Shown here: one piece after another, positions 18,665 to 30,408 of the stretch | Layout: each line of letters starts with the position of its first letter | Numbering within the stretch: the first letter of the stretch is position 1 | NCBI RefSeq assembly: GCF_001642795.1 | Contig: NZ_LKEH01000026.1 | Span: forward strand, 322,098-386,097 | DNA length: 64,000 nt | Reading direction: 5' to 3' | Source: Pseudomonas viridiflava | GTDB taxonomy: Bacteria; Pseudomonadota; Gammaproteobacteria; Pseudomonadales; Pseudomonadaceae | Position numbers and translations under genes: made by a program | The notes under the pieces: model-generated | What the model saw: the letters and a program-made list of their open reading frames with translations, nothing else | The model's database searches: none | What the model was told of the DNA's origin: nothing

Positions 18665-20599
18665 TTACGCCCTGAACTGCCCAAGACTCGCCTTCAGACG
18701 CACCGAAAGCTTGTCCAGCGTTCGGCCGCTTGCCGTGGTCTCCACCACCGCCTGGGCGGCTTTCTCGGCCTGTGCATGAATCACTTCAACACGTCCTTTC
18801 ACGGCATGAGCGCCCTGCGCCTGATGTTCCGCTGCTCGCGTGGCCAGACCAATTGCTGCATGCACCTGCTCGACCGAGGCCTGTACGGTTTGCTGCAGCC
18901 TTGCGCTGTCACGCAGCACGGCCAGCCCTTCCTTCGCCTGACGCCCGGCCAGACCGATGGTTGCGACCGCTTCTTTGGCACCGGCCTGCAACTTGGTGAT
19001 GTGCTCCTGAATATCACCAGTTGAACTCTGGGTCTTGCTGGCCAGGGCGCGGACTTCATCAGCCACCACGGCAAAGCCGCGGCCGGTTTCACCTGCGCGC
19101 GCTGCTTCGATGGCTGCGTTGAGGGCCAACAGGTTGGTCTGCTCGGCGATGCCATGAATCACTTCAAGCACCACCTCGATCTGCTCGCTCTGCCGCGCCA
19201 GACGCTCGATCACCTGAGCACCGGTTTCCACCTGACCGGCCAGCGCTTCTATGAGCCCGCCAACCTGAGTGGAAGTACGCGTGTTTTCATCGGTGGCCTG
19301 TTTGATGTCGATGACCTGACGCAATGCTTCCTGCATGGCCTGGCTTTCCGCCTGAGCCTCATCAGCCATTTGTTCAAGCGCTTGCAGGCTCGCCGCCACC
19401 TCATCCCGCTGCAACGCAGCAGCGGCATCGGCGCCCGCGTTTCGCTGACTCATGGCGCCGATTTCGACACCGGTCAGTTGCGCCACCTCGCCTGCTTCTC
19501 GAACGATGGGCTGAAGCTTGTCGATGAAACGATTGACCGCCGCCGACATGTCGCCGATCTCGTCGTTGCTGTCGAGCTTCACGCGGCGCGTCAGGTCGCC
19601 CTCACCTGCTGCAAGGTCATTGAGCGCCGCGATCAGCAGATGCAGCTTGCTGACCACACGACGGCCCAGCACCACTGCCAACAGAAGCAGTACGCCGAGA
19701 CCGATGACGGCAAGTCCGACGGCGATATTCCAGCGCAAGGTTTGAGCAGCGTCCTGAACGGCAGAACGGGTATTGCTGGCCATCGCGGTTGCTGCTGCTT
19801 GCGCGGACTCCAGACGAGTACGCAGCGCCGCTGAACTGTCTTTTGAAGCACCCGCCAGGCTTTCTGATACCAACTGCTCGCCACTGGTGATCAACGTGGC
19901 GAAACGCTTGTCCAGCGCAGCCAGGTTTTCCTCGACCGTCGCCGTCGAGACGCCCATGCGCACCTTGCCGATCTCGACACCGTTAGGACTGATGGAGGCT
20001 TCGACGTAATACACCGACGGATCGTTTTTCGCAGCGTTGAGAATCTTGTCCATCGCCCGCTCGCCCTCCCCCTTGGCGAGAAGCGCCTTGACCAGGGGAT
20101 TGTCGCGGTTCATGTAGCGCGTCAGGTGCTCTCCCGCCGCATCGTCATACACCACGAACAGCACATTGGGATTGCGCTGCGCACGGCGGGCAAACTCCGA
20201 CAGTGTTGGCGTGTCGTTGTCCCACATGGCACGCGGCGCAACCGCAGCCAGCAGTTCTGCCATATCTGTGGCGGATTCCCTGAGGTCTTTTTCCAGCGTG
20301 GCCCGCAGTTGCGCCTGCTCTTCTTTCAGGCGCGTGGACAGGCCGGTACTGAGACGCTGACGGGTACTGGTAGAAAGCGCATCCAGACTGGATGTCACTT
20401 CACTACTCGCCCGCTCCAGCTCGGACGAGACATGTTGCGAATCTACCCCCAGCCGATTGGCCAGATCCGCTTCAAGCGCGGTGACGGTGCTCCGGGTGAG
20501 CGCAACCGCGACCACCACCTGCACCAAAAGGGCGATGCCCAGTGCAATGAACACCGGGCGCAGCAAACGACTTTGCAAAAGAGATAACACAGCCGACAC
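18665..20599 (-). CDS. Methyl-accepting chemotaxis protein
   Basis: 644 residues. First membrane segment at about 12-34, periplasmic sensing region about 35-290, second membrane segment about 291-312, HAMP domain about 313-365 and a cytoplasmic signalling domain with the highly conserved hairpin tip ([33 protein letters not shown]). The periplasmic part is long and largely helical near the membrane (many Ala/Ser/Glu), with a compact middle ([22 protein letters not shown]), possibly a PAS/dCache-like fold. Ligand unknown. The start is GTG at 20599, with GGAGG nine bases upstream. Single gene. Confidence 0.93.
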   Translation of the reverse strand: MSAVLSLLQSRLLRPVFIALGIALLVQVVVAVALTRSTVTALEADLANRLGVDSQHVSSELERASSEVTSSLDALSTSTRQRLSTGLSTRLKEEQAQLRATLEKDLRESATDMAELLAAVAPRAMWDNDTPTLSEFARRAQRNPNVLFVVYDDAAGEHLTRYMNRDNPLVKALLAKGEGERAMDKILNAAKNDPSVYYVEASISPNGVEIGKVRMGVSTATVEENLAALDKRFATLITSGEQLVSESLAGASKDSSAALRTRLESAQAAATAMASNTRSAVQDAAQTLRWNIAVGLAVIGLGVLLLLAVVLGRRVVSKLHLLIAALNDLAAGEGDLTRRVKLDSNDEIGDMSAAVNRFIDKLQPIVREAGEVAQLTGVEIGAMSQRNAGADAAAALQRDEVAASLQALEQMADEAQAESQAMQEALRQVIDIKQATDENTRTSTQVGGLIEALAGQVETGAQVIERLARQSEQIEVVLEVIHGIAEQTNLLALNAAIEAARAGETGRGFAVVADEVRALASKTQSSTGDIQEHITKLQAGAKEAVATIGLAGRQAKEGLAVLRDSARLQQTVQASVEQVHAAIGLATRAAEHQAQGAHAVKGRVEVIHAQAEKAAQAVVETTASGRTLDKLSVRLKASLGQFRA

Positions 20600-20710
20600 A
20601 GGAGAATCCCTCCAACCTGAGCGCCATTAAAATAGTGGCACTTTTCTGTCGTTTGTATAGCAAGGGCCGTGCCGTGATGCAATTCACATTTCGCCCGTCC
20701 CTAGAGGATC

Positions 20711-20782
20711 GGACGCGGAGCGTCCTGAGCGGCATTCCCACGCAGAGCGCGAGGAACGATCAGTGGTGCCGTGCCCATGCTC
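20711..20782. repeat. Half palindromic repeat (copy D)
   Basis: GGACGCGGAGCGTCC followed by TGAGCGGCATTCCCACGC and ending GAGGAACGATCA at 20762: the right half of the 114-bp unit. A fragment of the left half (GTGCCCATGCTCTGA) follows to 20782. It lies between mcp and the purA terminator. Confidence 0.7.
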
Positions 20783-20794
20783 TGAATGAGCTAC

Positions 20795-20827
20795 AAAAAA
20801 GGGCCGCACATGGCGGCCCTTCTTTTT
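20795..20827 (-). terminator. Terminator of purA
   Basis: AAAAAAGGGCCGC, short loop, GCGGCCCTTCTTTTT. On the minus strand the stem is followed by a run of T. It lies 16 bp downstream of the purA stop and ends the hisZ-purA unit. Confidence 0.85.
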
Positions 20828-20842
20828 GCAGCTGACGACGTG

Positions 20843-22150
<1,308 letters not shown>

Positions 22151-22189
22151 TCACGCAAACTTGGTGCCGGCGGCGGCCGGCAGGAATAC

Positions 22190-23377
22190 TCAAGAAGCCA
22201 GCGGCATTACCTGCCAGTGCTCGCCATGCTGAATCAATTGCCGGTCACAGTCGGCTTCACGTGCCGCGCTTACCTGCTGCCCAGGCAACGCCTGAACCAC
22301 ACGTTGACCTTCGCTGCGCAACTGGCAAACCTGCTGCCAGAGTGCTGCATCCGTGCTGTCCGGCATCCAGATGCCACCGGACGGTAATACGATTTCTGCC
22401 TGTCCCAGCGTGACCAGGGTTTTCAGGTCAGTGGAAAAGCCGGTGGCCGGACGTGCACGGCCGAAGTCGGCGCCGATGTCGTCGTAGCGACCGCCCTGGG
22501 CAATCGACTGCCCGACGCCCGGCACAAAGACCGCGAACACGACGCCGGTATGGTAGTGATAGCCACGCAGCTCACCGAGATCGAAATACAACGGCAACTG
22601 CGGGAAGCGCGCTGCGAGGCGGTCGGCGATGCTCACCAGATCGTCCAGCGCAGCGAGCACGGGTTGCGGCGCACCGGCCAGACGATCACGGGCCGCAGCC
22701 AGGACTTCATGACCACCACAAAGGTCGACCAGCGCACGCAGCATCGACGCAAGCTCCTGCGGCAGATTGGCCGTCAGGGCGATCACTTCATCGATGGCCT
22801 TGCGTTGCAGCGCATCGAACAGCTGTTGCTCAACTTCGCCCGACAGACCGGCAGCACGCGCCAGCCCACGATAGATACCGACATGCCCCAGATCCATGTG
22901 CACATCCGGCACATCGGCCAGTTGCAGCATGGCGAGCATGAGGCTGATCACTTCAACGTCACTGCTCGGGCTTGCATCGCCGTACAGCTCGGCGCCGAGC
23001 TGGATCGGGCTGCGCGAAGACGACAGCGCGCGGGGCTGGGCATGCAGAACACTGCCTGCGTAGCACAGACGGCTCGGGCCTTCACGCTTGAGGGTGTGTG
23101 CATCAATGCGAGCAACCTGCGGCGTGATGTCGGCACGAAAGCCCATCTGCCGACCCGATTGCGGATCGATGACCTTGAAGGTGCGCAGATCCAGATCCGA
23201 GCCTGCGCCAGTCAGCAGAGACTCCAGATACTCGATATGCGGGGTGACGACGAACTCATAGCCCCAGCTCTGAAACAGATCCAACACCTGACGGCGCGCT
23301 ACTTCAATACGCGCCGCTTCCGGTGGCAGTACTTCTTCGATGCCATCTGGTAGCAGCCAGCGGTCAACCGTTGCCAT
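22190..23377 (-). CDS. hisZ: ATP phosphoribosyltransferase regulatory subunit HisZ
   Basis: 395 residues. Histidyl-tRNA-synthetase-like protein that, with the short HisG, forms the first enzyme of histidine synthesis. The class II aaRS-type core is visible ([15 protein letters not shown], motif 2-like [32 protein letters not shown]). HisZ lacks the C-terminal anticodon-binding part of HisRS, consistent with the length. It lies upstream of purA on the same strand, a usual order in pseudomonads. Confidence 0.95.
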   Translation of the reverse strand: MATVDRWLLPDGIEEVLPPEAARIEVARRQVLDLFQSWGYEFVVTPHIEYLESLLTGAGSDLDLRTFKVIDPQSGRQMGFRADITPQVARIDAHTLKREGPSRLCYAGSVLHAQPRALSSSRSPIQLGAELYGDASPSSDVEVISLMLAMLQLADVPDVHMDLGHVGIYRGLARAAGLSGEVEQQLFDALQRKAIDEVIALTANLPQELASMLRALVDLCGGHEVLAAARDRLAGAPQPVLAALDDLVSIADRLAARFPQLPLYFDLGELRGYHYHTGVVFAVFVPGVGQSIAQGGRYDDIGADFGRARPATGFSTDLKTLVTLGQAEIVLPSGGIWMPDSTDAALWQQVCQLRSEGQRVVQALPGQQVSAAREADCDRQLIQHGEHWQVMPLAS

Positions 23378-23402
23378 TACGCCATTCCCCTATGATCCGG
23401 GC

Positions 23403-23426
23403 GGCCAGCCTTGAGGCCAGCCTTGA
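23403..23426. repeat. 12-bp tandem duplication in the hisZ leader
   Basis: GGCCAGCCTTGA occurs twice head to tail just upstream of the hisZ start codon (23377). Its effect is unknown; it may be a replication slip. Confidence 0.75.
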
Positions 23427-23553
23427 GTGAAGCAGAAAGTGGTGCGCTGTATGACGGGCACGACAAACGCCCGAGACAGGCCTTGCAGACCACTTTCCTC
23501 GAAAAATCTTGCTGATCGCCACGCGGGCTTCAGCCAATCAATCGTGCAGACGC

Positions 23554-23577
23554 AAAAAAGCCGGGAATTTCCCGGCT
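23554..23577 (-). terminator. Rho-independent terminator after hflC
   Basis: Stem GCCGGGA/TCCCGGC with loop ATT; on the minus strand a run of six T follows. It lies between hflC and hisZ and ends the miaA-hfq-hflXKC transcript, so hisZ-purA probably has its own promoter between here and 23377. Confidence 0.88.
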
Positions 23578-23610
23578 GCCGCATGATACACACGTTTTAC
23601 CGAACGATCA

Positions 23611-23641
23611 CCCCACCGGACGGTTTTGCCGCCCGGCGGGG
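23611..23641 (-). other. GC-rich hairpin next to hflC stop
   Basis: CCCC.CCGG.CGG pairs with CCG.CCGG.GGGG around a CAAAA-type loop, with two G-T wobble pairs. There is no T tract. It sits 21 bp after the hflC stop and upstream of the true terminator, so it may protect the 3' end of the mRNA. Confidence 0.6.
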
Positions 23642-23661
23642 TAATTTATTACAGCCAGATA

Positions 23662-24531
23662 TTACGGCTTGGCTTTTTCCAGATAGCGGAAAAACTCGCT
23701 GTTCGGGTCAAGCACCAGCATGTCACTCTTGTTCGCGAAGCTTTCACGGTAGGCGCGCAGGCTGCGATAGAACGCATAGAACTCCTGATCCTGACCGTAA
23801 GCCTTGGAGTAGATCGCCGCTGCCTGGGCATCACCGTCACCGCGCGCTTCTTCAGACTCGCGATAGGCTTCGGCCAGCAGCACACGGCGCTGACGATCGG
23901 CGTCGGCACGGATGCCCTCAGCCAGCTCGTTACCCTTGGCACGGTGTTCACGGGCTTCACGCTCACGCTCGGTGCTCATGCGCTCGAAAACACTGCGGTT
24001 CACTTCCTTGGGCAGGTCGATAGCCTTGACGCGAACGTCGACCACTTCGATACCCAGCTCTTTCTCGGCCATGCGGTTCAGGGAACCGGTGATGTCCGCC
24101 ATCAGTGCGTCACGCTCACCCGACACGACTTCGTGCAGGGTGCGCTTACCGAACTGGTCACGAAGACCCGATTCCAGACGGCGCGACAGACGCTCGTCGG
24201 CAATCTGCTTCAGACCGGAAGTTGCCGTGTAGAAACGCTCGGCATCCTTCACGCGCCATTTGGCGTAAGCGTCGACCATCACGGCTTTCTTCTCCAGCGT
24301 CAGAAAACGCTGGGTCGGAGCATCGAGGGTCAGCAGACGGCCGTCGAACTTGCGCACCTGGTTCACGTAAGGAACCTTCACGTGAAGGCCCGGCTGTACA
24401 TCAGCCTGCACCACGCGACCGAATTGCAGCAGAACTGCGCGTTCGGTCTGGGACACGATGTAGAAGCTGTTCCAGGCAATGACTGCCAGTACCACACCAA
24501 CAATTAGGGTGATCAGCGATTTATTGCTCAT
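23662..24531 (-). CDS. hflC: HflC, SPFH-domain membrane protein
   Basis: 289 residues. Partner of HflK in the complex that surrounds and modulates the FtsH protease in the inner membrane. One N-terminal membrane segment (LITLIVGVVLAVIAWNSFYIV, uncleaved) then the SPFH/band-7 domain (QTERAVLLQFGRVVQADVQPG) and a helical C-terminus. The ATG overlaps the hflK stop codon (TGATG), so translation is coupled. Last gene before the terminator at 23554. Confidence 0.96.
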   Translation of the reverse strand: MSNKSLITLIVGVVLAVIAWNSFYIVSQTERAVLLQFGRVVQADVQPGLHVKVPYVNQVRKFDGRLLTLDAPTQRFLTLEKKAVMVDAYAKWRVKDAERFYTATSGLKQIADERLSRRLESGLRDQFGKRTLHEVVSGERDALMADITGSLNRMAEKELGIEVVDVRVKAIDLPKEVNRSVFERMSTEREREAREHRAKGNELAEGIRADADRQRRVLLAEAYRESEEARGDGDAQAAAIYSKAYGQDQEFYAFYRSLRAYRESFANKSDMLVLDPNSEFFRYLEKAKP

Positions 24532-25709
24532 CAGCGACTCTCCCTGGTACGTACATCGCGCTGCTGAGTATCGGTCGCTCGCACGCCGGCATCAGTTCCA
24601 GTCGCGGATGAACCACCGGTACTCGAGGTGTTACCGGTACCGCTGCGACTGTTTTCCATCATCTTGTCGAGCGGCAGATACAGCAGATTGTTCTGCCCTT
24701 TATCACCGGTCACGAGCACCTTGCTGGTATTGCTGAAGACTTCCTGCATGGTGTCCAGGTACAGACGCTGACGGGTCACTTCAGGTGCCTTGCGGTATTC
24801 GGCGACCAGCTTGGTAAAGCGGTCAGCCTCACCCTTGGCACGGGAAACCACTTCGTCGCGATAACCGTTGGCGTCTTCAAGAATACGCTGGGCCTGACCA
24901 CGGGCTTCCGGGATCACACCGTTGGCGTAGCTTTCCGCCTGGTTGCGTGCACGCTGCTCGTCTTCACGAGCACGAATCACGTCATCGAACGCTTCCTGCA
25001 CTTCACGCGGCGCAGCAGCACTCTGCACGTTGACCTGAGTCACGGTGATACCGGTGCGGTAGGTGTCGAGGAAACGCTGCAGGCGCTCCTTGATCTCGCT
25101 CGCCATCAGTTCGCGGCCTTCGGTCAGCACCTGGTCCATCGCCGTGGAACCCACGACATGGCGCAACGCACTTTCAGTGGCGTGCTGCAGGCTGATCTCA
25201 GGCTGATCGACGTTCAGGACGAAATCCTGAAGGTTGCTGATCTTGTACTGCACGGTCAACGGCACTTCGACGATGTTCTCGTCCTCGGTGAGCATCTGGC
25301 CCTGCTTGCTGTAGGCACGTTCGCGAGTCACGTTTTCCATGTACTTGCGATCGAACGGCGGGAAATAGATGTTCAGACCCGGACCCACGGTTTCGTGGTA
25401 CTGGCCGAAACGCAGTACAACCGCCTGTTCCTGTTCGTCGACGACATAGATCGCGCTGTAAAGCCAGAAAGCGACGAGCACGACCAGGCCGATGCCGAGC
25501 AGGCCGAAGCCGCCGCCCTTGCCTGAACTTCCGCCACTGCCGCCATCACCACTGCGTTTCTTACCGCCGCCGAACAGCCCATTCAGGCTTTCCTGCAGCT
25601 TACGGAAGGCCTCGTCGAGATCAGGTGGCCCCTTGCGGTCGCCGCCACGGCGTTTACCACCCCAGGGATCTTGATTATTCGAGTTGCCACCCGGCTCATT
25701 CCAAGCCAT
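24531..25709 (-). CDS. hflK: HflK, SPFH-domain membrane protein
   Basis: 392 residues. Forms the HflKC ring with HflC around FtsH. N-terminal cytoplasmic segment rich in Gly (GGGKKRSGDGGSGG), one membrane segment (LLGIGLVVLVAFWLYSAIYV), then the SPFH domain (EQEQAVVLRFGQYHETVGPG) and a C-terminal Ser/Thr/Gly-rich tail. Start taken at ATG 25709 (MAWNEPGGNSNNQDPWGG) because GGAG lies at good distance; upstream starts at 25721 and 25760 add residues not found in the family. Confidence 0.96.
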   Translation of the reverse strand: MAWNEPGGNSNNQDPWGGKRRGGDRKGPPDLDEAFRKLQESLNGLFGGGKKRSGDGGSGGSSGKGGGFGLLGIGLVVLVAFWLYSAIYVVDEQEQAVVLRFGQYHETVGPGLNIYFPPFDRKYMENVTRERAYSKQGQMLTEDENIVEVPLTVQYKISNLQDFVLNVDQPEISLQHATESALRHVVGSTAMDQVLTEGRELMASEIKERLQRFLDTYRTGITVTQVNVQSAAAPREVQEAFDDVIRAREDEQRARNQAESYANGVIPEARGQAQRILEDANGYRDEVVSRAKGEADRFTKLVAEYRKAPEVTRQRLYLDTMQEVFSNTSKVLVTGDKGQNNLLYLPLDKMMENSRSGTGNTSSTGGSSATGTDAGVRATDTQQRDVRTRESR

Positions 25710-25805
25710 AGCGCTCTCCATCTGATAAAGCAAAGACGCACCATCGGCGCGCCGCCCCATGCTACAGAATGCCCGCGAAAGCCGTACAACGGCTTTCTCG
25801 TGCTT

Positions 25806-27107
25806 TTATTGCAAAGTGTGTTGCTCGATGAACTCCAGCGGCTGCAATCCTTCGCGAGTCACCAGACGATTGAGTTCAACGCGCGGTATACGCACTGCCA
25901 GAAGACTTGAGCCTTCCTCGTCGTGCGTCTCGCTCTGCACGGCACCCAGCTCGAAGAACTGGGCACGCAGTCGGGCAAGACGCTGAGGCAGACACAGGGT
26001 GCCGACGAACAGATCGTCACCCAGCAGCTCGGCCACGGCCTGCTTCAGCAGGTCCAGCCCCCGACCATCACGGGCAGACACCCAGACACGTTGCGGCTTG
26101 CCATCGGCATCACGCTGTATCTGAGGCTCTACGCCTTCAAGCAGATCGAGTTTGTTATAGACCTCAAGTATCGGCAAGCCCTCGGCACCGATCTCGCCAA
26201 GCACGGCAATGACCTGCTCGATCTGCGACATGCGGTCCGGCTCGTGGGAGTCGATCACATGCAGCAGCAGATCGGAGTTGCTCGATTCTTCAAGCGTGGC
26301 GCGGAAGGCTTCGACCAGTTTGTGCGGCAGGTGGCGAATGAAGCCCACTGTATCGGCCAGCACGATCGGGCCCAGGTCGTCGAGTTGCAGACGACGCAAC
26401 GTCGGGTCCAGCGTGGCGAACAGCTGATCGGCTGCGAACACGTCGGAATCGGTCACGGCGTTGAACAGTGTGGATTTACCGGCGTTGGTGTAACCCACCA
26501 GCGAAACCGAAGGGATGTCGGCGCGACGACGGCCGCGACGGGCCTGATCACGCTGACTGCGAACCTTCTCGAGACGGCCCTTGATCTGGCGCAGACGTAC
26601 CCGAAGCAGACGACGGTCCGTTTCGAGCTGGGTTTCACCCGGTCCACGCAGGCCGATACCACCCTTCTGACGCTCAAGGTGAGTCCAGCCTCGCACCAGA
26701 CGGGTACTCATGTGCTCAAGCTGGGCCAGTTCGACCTGCAGCTTGCCTTCATGGGTCCGTGCGCGCTGGGCGAAGATATCCAGAATCAGACCGGTACGAT
26801 CAAGCACGCGGCACTCGAAAACACGTTCGAGGTTACGTTCCTGACTGGGCGTGAGGGTGTGATTGAAGATCACGATGTCGGCCTGCTCGGCCTTGACCTG
26901 GTCGCGAAGCTCCTCGACCTTGCCAGAACCAATCAGGTATTTGGCGGATGGCCGATGACGCGGCACGTTGATAAACGCGACGGTATCGGCGCCAGCCGAC
27001 ATGGCCAACTCCTGAAACTCCTGCGGATCTTCGCGCGCCTCAGGGTCCTGACCATCCAGGTGAACGAGAATCGCACGTTCACCACCGCTGTGGCGCTCAA
27101 AGAACAA
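25806..27107 (-). CDS. hflX: HflX, ribosome-associated GTPase
   Basis: 433 residues. GTPase that binds the 50S subunit and rescues stalled or heat-damaged ribosomes. N-terminal HflX domain, glycine-rich linker GGIGLRGPGETQLE, then the GTPase domain with G1 GYTNAGKSTLFN, G3 DTVGFI and G4 NKLD. The start codon is TTG at 27107 (MFFERHSGGE), supported by AGGAG seven bases upstream. It begins 12 bp after hfq. Confidence 0.96.
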   Translation of the reverse strand: MFFERHSGGERAILVHLDGQDPEAREDPQEFQELAMSAGADTVAFINVPRHRPSAKYLIGSGKVEELRDQVKAEQADIVIFNHTLTPSQERNLERVFECRVLDRTGLILDIFAQRARTHEGKLQVELAQLEHMSTRLVRGWTHLERQKGGIGLRGPGETQLETDRRLLRVRLRQIKGRLEKVRSQRDQARRGRRRADIPSVSLVGYTNAGKSTLFNAVTDSDVFAADQLFATLDPTLRRLQLDDLGPIVLADTVGFIRHLPHKLVEAFRATLEESSNSDLLLHVIDSHEPDRMSQIEQVIAVLGEIGAEGLPILEVYNKLDLLEGVEPQIQRDADGKPQRVWVSARDGRGLDLLKQAVAELLGDDLFVGTLCLPQRLARLRAQFFELGAVQSETHDEEGSSLLAVRIPRVELNRLVTREGLQPLEFIEQHTLQ

Positions 27108-27119
27108 GGCAGACTCCTA

Positions 27120-27380
27120 TCAGGCGTTACCTGGCTCGGCATCGGCGCCGTCAGCGTCGGTGGCGCTGGGCAGACGAATCGGACGAACCGGTACGACGGT
27201 GGAAATAGCGTGTTTGTAAACCATCTGGCTGACAGTGTTTTTCAGCAAAATGACGAACTGGTCGAAAGACTCGATCGTGCCCTGCAGCTTGATACCGTTG
27301 ACCAGGTAGATCGATACCCCGACCTTCTCTTTACGCAAGGTATTCAAGTAAGGGTCTTGTAGCGAATGCCCTTTTGACAT
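27120..27380 (-). CDS. hfq: RNA chaperone Hfq
   Basis: 86 residues. Hexameric Sm-like protein that pairs small RNAs with mRNAs. Sm1 and Sm2 motifs are clear: [38 protein letters not shown] and [11 protein letters not shown]. The C-terminal tail is short and acidic, as in pseudomonads. I chose ATG 27380, preceded by AAGGAG; an upstream start at 27404 would overlap this site. In the 91-bp gap to miaA the bases near 27400-27425 are AT-rich and may hold an hfq promoter. Confidence 0.98.
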   Translation of the reverse strand: MSKGHSLQDPYLNTLRKEKVGVSIYLVNGIKLQGTIESFDQFVILLKNTVSQMVYKHAISTVVPVRPIRLPSATDADGADAEPGNA

Positions 27381-27471
27381 GTGCCGCACTCCTTTAAGGA
27401 TCAATAAATAATAAATCGAATTCGATTGGCTTACCGGCCACCCCCCAAGGATAGACGGCTATTGCAAGGAC

Positions 27472-28443
27472 TCAGCCCAATATGGAGACCGATCCCAGGT
27501 ATTTCAAGGCGCGTGGCAGATTGTCGCTGGCCAGGCTGTCCAACCAGTGCAAATTCTCCCAGCTGCGAAGCCAGGTAAATTGCCGTTTGGCCAGTTGGCG
27601 CGTTGCAATGATGCCGCGCTCCTGCATTTCATCCCGTGTCAGCTTTCCATCCAGGTGATCCCAGACCTGGCGATAACCGACGGCTCGTATCGATGGCAGA
27701 CCTGAATGCAGGTCGCCTCGTGAGCGCAATGCCAGTACTTCGTCCAGAAACCCCTGGTCCAGCATTTGCAAAAAACGTAGTGCGATGCGGTCATGCAGTA
27801 CCTTGCGATCAGCCGGAGCTATCGCAAGATTCGCGACAGTATAGGGCAATTGCTGACGCCCCGATGCCGCTGCTTCGGTACTTTGCGCAGTTTGTTGCTC
27901 GCGGTGTGCGGTCATGCTCGTTCCGCTGACGCGATAAACCTCCAGTGCACGGATCAATCGCTGCGGATCGTTGGGGTGAATACGTGCCGCCGACACCGGG
28001 TCGACCACCGCCAATTGATCATGCAACCACTGCCAGCCATGGGCCAGCGCATCGGCTTCGAGCTGTGCCCGAACCTGCGCATCCGCCGCCGGCATATCCG
28101 CCAGTCCGTCCAATAGAGCCTTGAAATACAACATAGTGCCGCCCACCAGCAAAGGAATATTTCCCCGGGCGGTGATTTCAGCCATGGCGGCCAGTGCGTC
28201 AGTACGAAAATCAGCCGCCGAATAGCTCTGAGACGGGTCGCGTATGTCGATCAGGCGGTGCGGAAATTCGGCCAGTTGCGCCTTGGAAGGCTTGGCCGTG
28301 CCGATGTCCATGTCGCGATAGACCAGCGCCGAATCGACGCTGATCAGCTCACACGGCAGGACCTTGGTGAGTTCGATTGCAAGATCGGTCTTGCCCGCTG
28401 CGGTTGGCCCCATGAGAAAGATGGCCGGAGGTAAAGCATTCAT
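27472..28443 (-). CDS. miaA: tRNA dimethylallyltransferase
   Basis: 323 residues. Transfers the dimethylallyl group to N6 of A37 in tRNAs reading UNN codons. P-loop [14 protein letters not shown] at residues about 12-25, then [17 protein letters not shown] and the tRNA-binding insertion. The ATG directly abuts the mutL stop codon, as in the E. coli mutL-miaA-hfq order. Confidence 0.97.
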   Translation of the reverse strand: MNALPPAIFLMGPTAAGKTDLAIELTKVLPCELISVDSALVYRDMDIGTAKPSKAQLAEFPHRLIDIRDPSQSYSAADFRTDALAAMAEITARGNIPLLVGGTMLYFKALLDGLADMPAADAQVRAQLEADALAHGWQWLHDQLAVVDPVSAARIHPNDPQRLIRALEVYRVSGTSMTAHREQQTAQSTEAAASGRQQLPYTVANLAIAPADRKVLHDRIALRFLQMLDQGFLDEVLALRSRGDLHSGLPSIRAVGYRQVWDHLDGKLTRDEMQERGIIATRQLAKRQFTWLRSWENLHWLDSLASDNLPRALKYLGSVSILG

Positions 28444-30408
28444 TCATTGTCCGCGCAGGAATAATTTATCCAGATCGTTGAGCCCCATCTGGGTCCAGGT
28501 AGGACGACCGTGGTTGCATTGCCCGCTGCGCTCGGTGTTTTCCATGTCGCGCAACAAGCCGTTCATTTCCGGGATCGCCAGACGACGGTTGGCCCGGATT
28601 GCGCCATGACAGGCCATGGTGCCCAATAGCTCGTTCATGTGCGCCTGCACCCGGTCACTGGTGCCATATTCCATCAGGTCTGCGAGCACATCACTGACCA
28701 GCCGGTTGGCCTCGGCCTGCTTGAGCAACGCCGGGATCTGTCGGATGGCCAGCGTCTCGGGGCCAAGACGCTGCAATTCGAAACCCAGGCGCTGGAAGGT
28801 CGCCAAGTGTTCTTCAGCACAATCCGCTTCACGCTGACTGACCGCGATGGACTCAGGCACCAGCAGCGGCTGTCCGCTCAGGCCTTCGTTGGCCATGGCG
28901 ATTTTCAGGCGCTCGTACATGATCCGTTCATGGGCGGCGTGCATGTCCACCAGCACCAGCCCGTGGGCATTTTCAGCCAGGATGTAGATGCCTTTGAGCT
29001 GCGCGAGCGCATAACCCAGCGGTGGAATATCAGCAGGCGAATCTGGCAACGACGTCGGCGTGGTGCCCGGCAGCGGCGCGAAAAACTCGCGGTAGGCGCT
29101 TTGCACTTCGGCGACTGGCGCACCCGGCGAAGCAGGTCGCGGCGAGTATTGATACTGATAGCCGCCGCCCGAGCCGGAGCCTGCGGGACGTGCATAGGTC
29201 TCGCCCTGCGGCTGTTCGAGCACGTTATTGGCCAGACGCATCTCGCCCTGCGGCCCGAACTCGCCCGCTTCGGGGCCGGTCGGACGCACAATCGCTGTCA
29301 CAGGTGCGCTGCCGGACAACTGATCTTCCGGCCGAACGTCACCCAGCGCACGGTGCAGCGTGCCGTACAGAAAATCGTGCACAGTGCGTCCGTCACGGAA
29401 GCGCACTTCGTGCTTGGTCGGGTGAACGTTGACGTCTACAGCCGCCGGATCGACTTCGAAAAACAGCACGAAGGTCGGGTGACGGCCATTGAACAACACA
29501 TCGCGATACGCCTGACGCACCGCATGGGCGACGAGTTTGTCGCGCACCGCTCGGCCATTGACGAAGAAATACTGCAGATCTGCCTGGCTGCGAGAGAACG
29601 TCGGCAACCCGACCCAGCCCCACAGATGCAGACCGTTACGCTCGATCTCGATCGGCAGCGCCTGCTCCAGGAAGCCCGGTCCGCAGATGGCCGACACGCG
29701 ACGCGCTCTGGCGGTGTCGTCATGGGCTTCGTGCAGACTGAGAATAGTCTTGCCGTTATGACGCAAATGGAAGGCCACGTCGAAACGCGCCAGCGCCATG
29801 CGCTTGATCACCTCCTGAAGATGATCGAATTCAGTCTTTTCAGCCTTGAGAAACTTGCGGCGAGCAGGCGTGTTGAAAAACAGATCACGCACTTCCACGG
29901 ACGTACCGACCGGGTGCGCAGCGGGCTGCACACGGGGCGCCATGTCGCGACCTTCGGTCTCGACCTGCCAGGCCTGATCCGCGTTTCGGGTGCGGGACGT
30001 CAGGGTGAGACGTGCCACCGAACTGATCGATGCCAGGGCCTCACCGCGAAAGCCCAGGCTCATCACGCGCTCAAGGTCTTCCAGATCGCGGATCTTGCTC
30101 GTCGCATGGCGCGCCAGCGCCAAGGGCAGGTCATCCGAAGAGATACCGCTACCATCGTCGCGCACTTTCAGCAGCTTGATACCGGCCTGCTCTACATCGA
30201 CGTCAATGCGTCGCGCACCGGAATCGAGGCTGTTTTCCAGCAATTCCTTGATCACCGACGCAGGACGCTCGACCACCTCGCCCGCCGCGATCTGGTTCGC
30301 CAGTCGCGGACTGAGCAGCTCGATGCGAGCGGCGTTCAGGATGGCCTGTTCGATTTGCGGCTCGACGCCTTCAAGCAGAAGGTCGCTGCTGGCGGCTTCT
30401 TCATTCAT
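28444..30408 (-). CDS. mutL: DNA mismatch repair protein MutL
   Basis: 654 residues. Couples MutS to downstream excision. N-terminal GHKL ATPase: [26 protein letters not shown] and [10 protein letters not shown]. The C-terminal half shows [12 protein letters not shown], which fits the endonuclease motif DQHA(X)2E(X)4E apart from Gln to Met, so this is probably a nicking MutL, as in other bacteria without MutH. The Pro/Gly/Tyr-rich linker lies around residues 380-450. The ATG overlaps the amiB stop by 4 nt. The first 25 residues ([19 protein letters not shown]) are longer than in many MutL proteins; a later start is possible. Confidence 0.95.
   Translation of the reverse strand: MNEEAASSDLLLEGVEPQIEQAILNAARIELLSPRLANQIAAGEVVERPASVIKELLENSLDSGARRIDVDVEQAGIKLLKVRDDGSGISSDDLPLALARHATSKIRDLEDLERVMSLGFRGEALASISSVARLTLTSRTRNADQAWQVETEGRDMAPRVQPAAHPVGTSVEVRDLFFNTPARRKFLKAEKTEFDHLQEVIKRMALARFDVAFHLRHNGKTILSLHEAHDDTARARRVSAICGPGFLEQALPIEIERNGLHLWGWVGLPTFSRSQADLQYFFVNGRAVRDKLVAHAVRQAYRDVLFNGRHPTFVLFFEVDPAAVDVNVHPTKHEVRFRDGRTVHDFLYGTLHRALGDVRPEDQLSGSAPVTAIVRPTGPEAGEFGPQGEMRLANNVLEQPQGETYARPAGSGSGGGYQYQYSPRPASPGAPVAEVQSAYREFFAPLPGTTPTSLPDSPADIPPLGYALAQLKGIYILAENAHGLVLVDMHAAHERIMYERLKIAMANEGLSGQPLLVPESIAVSQREADCAEEHLATFQRLGFELQRLGPETLAIRQIPALLKQAEANRLVSDVLADLMEYGTSDRVQAHMNELLGTMACHGAIRANRRLAIPEMNGLLRDMENTERSGQCNHGRPTWTQMGLNDLDKLFLRGQ

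Noticed and set aside
23390..23593. 67-codon frame between hisZ and hflC
   Set aside because: It runs through the hflC terminator stem and the 12-bp tandem repeat; no ribosome-binding site and no family. I also looked for a DUF2065 small gene here and did not find one.
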